Source of the DNA: Hyphomicrobium_A sp964493785
GTDB taxonomy: Bacteria > Pseudomonadota > Alphaproteobacteria > Rhizobiales > Hyphomicrobiaceae
Assembly: GCA_964493785.1 (NCBI GenBank)
Contig: CAZBPM010000013.1
Span: forward strand, 1-64,000
DNA length: 64,000 nt
Direction: 5' to 3'
Below, piece after piece: positions 59,939-64,000 of the stretch. The translations under genes were made by a program, and so were the position numbers. Below the pieces are notes generated by a model. That model made no database searches. It was not told the DNA's origin and saw only the letters and a program-made list of their open reading frames with translations. How positions within the stretch are numbered: the first letter of the stretch is position 1; the number at the start of each line of letters is the position of its first letter.

Positions 59939-61510
59939 ATGATTCGCTCGACCATTCTGACGCTTACCGCCGTCCTGCCGCTGCTTTGCGCCGGTAGCGC
60001 CGGCGCTGCTACGCCGTCGGCCGAAATCCCGGGAGCTACCGATCCCGCGATCGCCCCGCCCTTGGCGGCCCCGGTCGACACCAACCCGGTGGCCAGCGCG
60101 GTGCGCAGCAAGCTTAACGCGCTGCCGACCGAAGGCTCCGCCCTCGAAATCAAGGAGCGCGCCGTCCTCTCGGACGTCTACGCCGCGCGCCGAGACACCC
60201 CGATCTGGCTGAGCGAGGGCGGCCTCACCGAGCGCGGGGCCGCGCTAGGCGCCGAAATCCTCAAGGCCGACGACTGGGGCCTCGATCCCCGCGACTTCGC
60301 CCTTCCCGTGATACCACCGGCTGCACAGCTAACGTCTGAATCCATCGGCAAGGCCGACGTTGAAATCTCGCTGGCGCTGCTCAAGTACGCCCGCTATGCC
60401 CGCGGCGGCCGCATCATCGATCCCACAATCCTCCTCAACTCCAATCTCGATCGCAAACCCCAGCTTCTCGACCCCGAGACGGTTTTCAAGGACGCGCTCA
60501 CCGCAACCGATACGGCCGCCTATCTGCACTCACTGCATCCCAAGCATCCGCAGTTCGAGAAGCTTCGGCAGGCCTATATCGCCAACAAGACCAAACCGCT
60601 CGGCAAGCGCATCCTCGCCAACATGGAAGAGTGGCGCTGGATGCCCGACGATCTTGGCCAGGCTCACGTCCTCGCCAACGTTCCCGAGTTCATGGTCTAC
60701 TTCTACAAGGACGGCACGCCGATCCACTCCGAGCGCATCGTCGTCGGCGAGGTCGGCAAGCAGACGACCATCTACACGCGCAACCTCAAGACCGTCGTAT
60801 TCAAGCCGATGTGGCGCGTTCCTGATTCCATCAAGGCGCACGAACTCCAGCCGAACCTCCTTCGCGGGGGCAGCATGTTCCGCCAGTACGAGCTGGAGCT
60901 AGAAACGAAGGACGGCAAGCCGCTCGACTACCGGACCATCGACTGGCGCACTGCCAACATCCTCGACTACGAGGTCGTGCAGCCGCCCGGCCGTAAGAAC
61001 GTGATGGGCGTGGTGAAGTTCACCTTCCCGAGCCAGCATACGATCTTCATGCACGACACCATCGACAAATGGATGTTCGCCCAGAACGTGCGCACGCTCA
61101 GCCACGGCTGCCTTCGCCTGCGCAATCCGATGAAGATGGCAGAGGCGATCCTCATGGAGGACAGGGGCTGGGATCCGGCCAAGGTAGACGACACCATGAT
61201 GAAGGGCCCGCGCAATAACGAGATCGTGCTCGAGAAGAAGATCCCGATGCATCTCGTTTACTTCACCACCTGGGTCGACGACGCCGGAAAGCTGAAGACC
61301 TTTGGCGACATCTACGGCCACGAAAAGCGGATCACGCTGGCCCTCGCCGGTCAGTGGGACAAGATCGACGTCGGCCGCAACCACCTGGCTCCCGTCGAGG
61401 CCGATCCGAGCAACTTCAATTCCGCTCCCGTCGCGCGTCAGCAGAAGCGGAGCAAGCAACCCGATTCCATCATCGACATGGTCGGCAGCGCACTCGGTGG
61501 TGGGTTCTAG
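59939..61510 (+). CDS. Murein L,D-transpeptidase (YcbB/YkuD type)
   Basis: A 523-residue periplasmic cross-linking enzyme. A signal peptide (ILTLTAVLPLLCAGSAGAA) is followed by a long N-terminal region (about 60-230, with TPIWLSEGGLTERGAAL typical of the YcbB scaffold). The YkuD domain (about 260-430) has TFPSQHTIFMHDT and the active site TLSHGCLRLRNP, with nucleophile C391. The C-terminal part is an extension past the catalytic domain. It makes 3-3 cross-links that bypass penicillin-binding proteins. ATG 59939 has GGAGGGGG directly upstream. Confidence 0.93.
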   Translation: MIRSTILTLTAVLPLLCAGSAGAATPSAEIPGATDPAIAPPLAAPVDTNPVASAVRSKLNALPTEGSALEIKERAVLSDVYAARRDTPIWLSEGGLTERGAALGAEILKADDWGLDPRDFALPVIPPAAQLTSESIGKADVEISLALLKYARYARGGRIIDPTILLNSNLDRKPQLLDPETVFKDALTATDTAAYLHSLHPKHPQFEKLRQAYIANKTKPLGKRILANMEEWRWMPDDLGQAHVLANVPEFMVYFYKDGTPIHSERIVVGEVGKQTTIYTRNLKTVVFKPMWRVPDSIKAHELQPNLLRGGSMFRQYELELETKDGKPLDYRTIDWRTANILDYEVVQPPGRKNVMGVVKFTFPSQHTIFMHDTIDKWMFAQNVRTLSHGCLRLRNPMKMAEAILMEDRGWDPAKVDDTMMKGPRNNEIVLEKKIPMHLVYFTTWVDDAGKLKTFGDIYGHEKRITLALAGQWDKIDVGRNHLAPVEADPSNFNSAPVARQQKRSKQPDSIIDMVGSALGGGF

Positions 61511-61603
61511 CTTGACCCGATATGGGCTCTAGCACGCTGGCCCCGCCATTTGGTTGTCCGGCGCACCGCGTTCATTTCACCACTCTTATGGGTCTTCGAC
61601 GGC

Positions 61604-62326
61604 TCAATAACGCGTCGTGAGGTTCGTCAGCCATACCGGCGAAGCGTCGACGAGAGCCGTCTCCAGGCTCTTGTCGAGCCCGGTGGCGACCAGCAGGCCA
61701 ACGCAGACGAGCAGCACGCCCATGACGACCTTGCCTGCGTTTCCCGTCTCCAGCAGACGGCCGCGCCAGCGTTGCATGGCCTCGCGCGAGACCATCCCGA
61801 GTAGGAGCAGCGGCATGGCCGCGCCGACCCCGAAGGCCGCCATGACCAATGCCACTTGGCCGAGGTCCTTGCCTTGGGAAGCCAGCAGCGATGCGGCGCC
61901 AAGGGTCGGCCCGACGCAGGGGCTCCACACGGCGCCGAGCAGCAGTCCAAGCGCGAACTGACCCTGCAGGCCCTGCGTGTTGACCCCACCGAAACGGCTG
62001 TCGGCCCACGTCGTCACTGGTGCAGCCGCAGCAACAAGTTGCGTCTGCAGGGGTGGCACCAGCAGCACCGCGCCGATGCCGATCAGCAGCACGGCGGCGA
62101 TGATGCGGAAGAAGTTCTCGTCGAGGCCAAAGGCAAAGCCGATGGTGGCGATGAACAGGCCGATTGCGACGAACGACAGCGCCAGCCCTGCGGCAAGCGC
62201 GGCGGGGCCAAGCCGGTGCTCTCCGGCCGCCGTTCCGAGAATGATCGGCAGAAGCGGCACGACGCAGGGCGACAGCGTCGACAGCACGCCGGCGATGAGG
62301 GCGAACGCCAGACCGCCAAGCTCCAT
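61604..62326 (-). CDS. CcdA/DsbD-like thiol-redox membrane protein
   Basis: A 240-residue inner-membrane protein with six hydrophobic helices that carries electrons from cytoplasmic thioredoxin across the membrane. The redox cysteines are in LSPCVVPLLPI (helix 1) and WSPCVGPTLGAA (helix 4), separated by pseudo-symmetric halves as in CcdA. The next gene upstream encodes an exported thioredoxin that is its likely partner. Cytochrome c maturation genes are not in the window, so a more general reductant role is equally likely. Confidence 0.92.
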   Translation of the reverse strand: MELGGLAFALIAGVLSTLSPCVVPLLPIILGTAAGEHRLGPAALAAGLALSFVAIGLFIATIGFAFGLDENFFRIIAAVLLIGIGAVLLVPPLQTQLVAAAAPVTTWADSRFGGVNTQGLQGQFALGLLLGAVWSPCVGPTLGAASLLASQGKDLGQVALVMAAFGVGAAMPLLLLGMVSREAMQRWRGRLLETGNAGKVVMGVLLVCVGLLVATGLDKSLETALVDASPVWLTNLTTRY

Positions 62327-62338
62327 GGCCAGACCGAT

Positions 62339-62731
62339 CTACTTCAGCGTGCTGTCGAGAAGACTGCCAATCGCGCTCGCCGACGTCGCCCCGACGCTGC
62401 GGCCGGTCTCCTCGCTCCCCTTGTAGGCGACGAGCGTGCTCTGCCGGGTGGCCTTGAAGGCCTTCACCGCATCTTTCTGGTTGTCGTAATCGACCCGGAA
62501 GACGGTCACCCCGGCGTAAGCGGAATTACCCTTCAGCTGTTCAAGGACAGCGCCCTGCGCGCGGCACACCGGGCACCAAGGCGCATAGACATCAACCAGG
62601 ATCGGCTTGCCGGCCTCCTGCGCGGCACGGAAGGCCGCAGCATCGTAAGCCTTCTCGTCGAAAGCGAGAGCCAATCCGGCGCCGGCCACAGTCATTAGAC
62701 ACGTAGCCAGGGCTACCGATAAGCGTCGCAT
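62339..62731 (-). CDS. Exported thioredoxin-like protein
   Basis: A 130-residue protein with a signal peptide (LSVALATCLMTVAGAGLALA) and a thioredoxin fold. The active site is VYAPWCPVCRAQ, a CPVC variant of the usual CGPC that is expected to change the redox potential. The cis-Pro loop is not obvious from sequence alone. It lies 12 bases before the CcdA-like gene, and the pair should form a periplasmic reductive relay. Confidence 0.88.
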   Translation of the reverse strand: MRRLSVALATCLMTVAGAGLALAFDEKAYDAAAFRAAQEAGKPILVDVYAPWCPVCRAQGAVLEQLKGNSAYAGVTVFRVDYDNQKDAVKAFKATRQSTLVAYKGSEETGRSVGATSASAIGSLLDSTLK

Positions 62732-63038
62732 AGATCACCTCCATCAGGTCCTCGCCGATTGATACGCTGACCGAAGGAAAGTGTTACGTCCGGCCGCGAG
62801 TGCACCCCCGCGCTGGCGGTCGTCGCGATGAAAGAAGACCTCGATCCTCGTTTTAGAGACGAGGATGGCGGCCGGCCGTGAGCTGGCCCAGGTTAATGCA
62901 AATCTGATGGTGTGGCGTTGTCCTTGAGTGCCGTGATAGCTTCGTCGCGCGCCAGCATAAGCGGAACAAGCAGCCCGATTCCGACATCGACATGTCGGCA
63001 GCGCACTGGGCGGTGGGTTCTAGAGTTCGGATCGGTTC
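62732..63038. other. 307-base intergenic stretch with one hairpin
   Basis: A divergent region between the thioredoxin gene (-) and the ICMT-like gene (+). It contains an 8-bp inverted repeat ATCCTCGT/ACGAGGAT (62844-62851, 62859-62866) with a 7-base loop and no T-run. A 103-codon plus-strand frame from 62912 overlaps the next gene out of frame and looks spurious. Promoters for both sides must lie here but are not evident. Confidence 0.5.
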
Positions 63039-63740
63039 ATGGCTGGCGTGCTAGACGATCCACTCATCCGGCGCATGCTGAAGCAGATAGCCATCTGGAC
63101 CGTGGTCCTTGCTGCCATCCTGTTCGCCGCTGCCGGAACGTTAGCGTGGCCCGAAGCGTGGATCTTCATCGCCGGCAGCGCCGTGCTCAGCCTTGTCTCC
63201 GGCCTCGCGATCGCGCGCCATAATCCTGATCTCCTGCGCGAGCGCATGCGCGGACCGATGCAGGAAGGTCAGAAGACCTGGGACAAGCCGCTGATGGCCA
63301 TCATCATCGCCTTGATTGCCGCGCTGCCGATCGTTGCCGGCATCGACGCGGTGCGCCTTGGCTCGTCCCAGATGCCGATCGGACTTGAAGTCGTCGGGGC
63401 CGCGCTGACCTGCTTCGGCGTCTACATGTTCCACATTGTCATGGTGACCAACGCCTACGCGACGACGGTGGTGCGCGTGCAGAGCGAGCGCGGCCACAAG
63501 GTGATTTCGACCGGCCCTTACGTCTATGTCCGCCACCCGATGTATACGGGCGTCATCTTCTACTTCTTCGGAATGGCACTGCTGCTCGGCTCCTGGTGGG
63601 CAACGGCCATCGCCGCCGTCATCGGCATCCTGTTCGGTGTGCGCGCCCTCTGGGAAGAGCAGACATTGGAGCACGAGCTCGAAGGCTACGCGGCGTACGC
63701 CGATCGCGTCCGCTATCGCCTCATCCCATGGCTATGGTGA
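63039..63740 (+). CDS. Isoprenylcysteine/phospholipid-type methyltransferase family membrane protein
   Basis: A 233-residue protein with about five membrane helices. The C-terminal SAM-binding signature GPYVYVRHPMYTGVIFYFFG and the terminal EEQTLEHELEGYAAYADRVRYRLIPWLW match the ICMT/PEMT family. Bacterial members lack prenylated protein targets and their substrates are mostly unknown; lipids and small thiols are candidates. The start at 63039 has few alternatives. Confidence 0.87.
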   Translation: MAGVLDDPLIRRMLKQIAIWTVVLAAILFAAAGTLAWPEAWIFIAGSAVLSLVSGLAIARHNPDLLRERMRGPMQEGQKTWDKPLMAIIIALIAALPIVAGIDAVRLGSSQMPIGLEVVGAALTCFGVYMFHIVMVTNAYATTVVRVQSERGHKVISTGPYVYVRHPMYTGVIFYFFGMALLLGSWWATAIAAVIGILFGVRALWEEQTLEHELEGYAAYADRVRYRLIPWLW

Positions 63741-63753
63741 GTTGGTCGACCTC

Positions 63754-64000
63754 ATGATGCGTCTGGCGCTCGTCCCGCTTCTTCTCGCCATTGCGCAGCC
63801 CATGGCCATTGCAGCCGACCGGGTCGCTGAGCTCGGCGATGCGACGGTACGCTACGACGATACGCGCTGGAGGACGCTGCCTTCGGATCGAACGGTTCGC
63901 TTCGAACCCCAGGGCAAGGCGATGGACCGGATCGATCCCGTCGAGCTTCATCGCGCGGACGGCAATACCACCTGCGCCGCGCTCGCCGAATTCGCATTCC
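63754..64000 (+). CDS. Exported protein of unknown function, N-terminal part (cut by window end)
   Basis: The frame is open from ATG 63754 (or 63757) to the window edge and gives 82 residues. A signal peptide (MRLALVPLLLAIAQPMAIAA) is followed by a mature start DRVAELGDATVRYDDTRW with no domain I recognise. It begins 13 bases after the ICMT-like gene, suggesting one transcript. A TTG at 63742 is an alternative start. Confidence 0.65.
   Translation, partial: MMRLALVPLLLAIAQPMAIAADRVAELGDATVRYDDTRWRTLPSDRTVRFEPQGKAMDRIDPVELHRADGNTTCAALAEFAF

Noticed and set aside
62912..63223. 103-codon plus-strand frame between the thioredoxin and ICMT-like genes
   Set aside because: Its second half overlaps the ICMT-like gene in another frame, and nothing supports translation.

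Overview
The window reads as a stretch of chromosome from a high-GC alphaproteobacterium of the order Hyphomicrobiales (Rhizobiales). Hyphomicrobiaceae-like is my best guess, but genus cannot be fixed from this sequence alone. The evidence is gene order: rpsF-rpsR-DUF2232-rplI-dnaB-alr-radA-cvpA-purF; the dusB-ntrB-ntrC-ntrY-ntrX-dat-hfq-hflX nitrogen-control locus; a fused ispDF; and eno-ftsB-pdhA with a lipoyl domain on the E1 beta subunit. No rRNA, CRISPR array, phage, transposase or plasmid gene is visible. Nearly all of the window is core chromosome.

Layout. 1-9.7 kb (+): ribosomal proteins S6 (tail only), S18 and L9, replicative helicase, alanine racemase, RadA, CvpA, PurF and an SDR oxidoreductase. 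9.8-17.3 kb (-): rlpA, a D,D-carboxypeptidase, tmk, holB, metG, tatD and a PhnP-like hydrolase. 17.6 kb: tRNA-Ser(UGA). 17.7-23.3 kb: a sugar/polysaccharide block next to the tRNA, with a TPR-methyltransferase (-), a glycosyltransferase, and three overlapping genes resembling wlbA-wlbB-wlbC, which make 2,3-diacetamido-glucuronate type sugars. 23.3-29.2 kb: an amino-acid permease, a DEAD-box helicase, small exported proteins of unknown function and a nucleoside deaminase. 29.4-39.6 kb (-): the dusB to hflX regulatory locus. 39.7-42.9 kb (+): ispDF, a MarR regulator, pncC and an exported pentapeptide-repeat protein. 42.9-53.7 kb (-): ratA-like, lipA, two GlsB-like membrane proteins, lpdA, two lipoproteins, the PDH genes, ftsB and enolase. 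53.9-58.9 kb (+): the queuosine precursor genes queC and queE-queD-queF, with a carbonic anhydrase, Dps and an aldo/keto reductase between them. 59-64 kb: an acyltransferase, a large L,D-transpeptidase, a CcdA/thioredoxin pair, an ICMT-like methyltransferase and a truncated exported protein.

Most worth a second look: (1) the pyruvate dehydrogenase E2 has no lipoyl domain. The only lipoyl domain encoded in the cluster is on E1 beta, and a membrane-protein gene sits between the two genes. (2) Two adjacent lipoproteins between the E2 and E3 genes look like diverged paralogues with an identical Cys-to-Cys spacing. (3) QueD lacks the usual catalytic Cys. (4) hflX is open in the same frame straight after the hfq stop, with no ordinary start codon in the region that looks like its N-terminus. 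(5) TATGCG/CGCATA elements are clustered upstream of dps. (6) NtrX has lost GAFTGA while NtrC keeps it. I found no clearly new multi-gene defence or mobile system.
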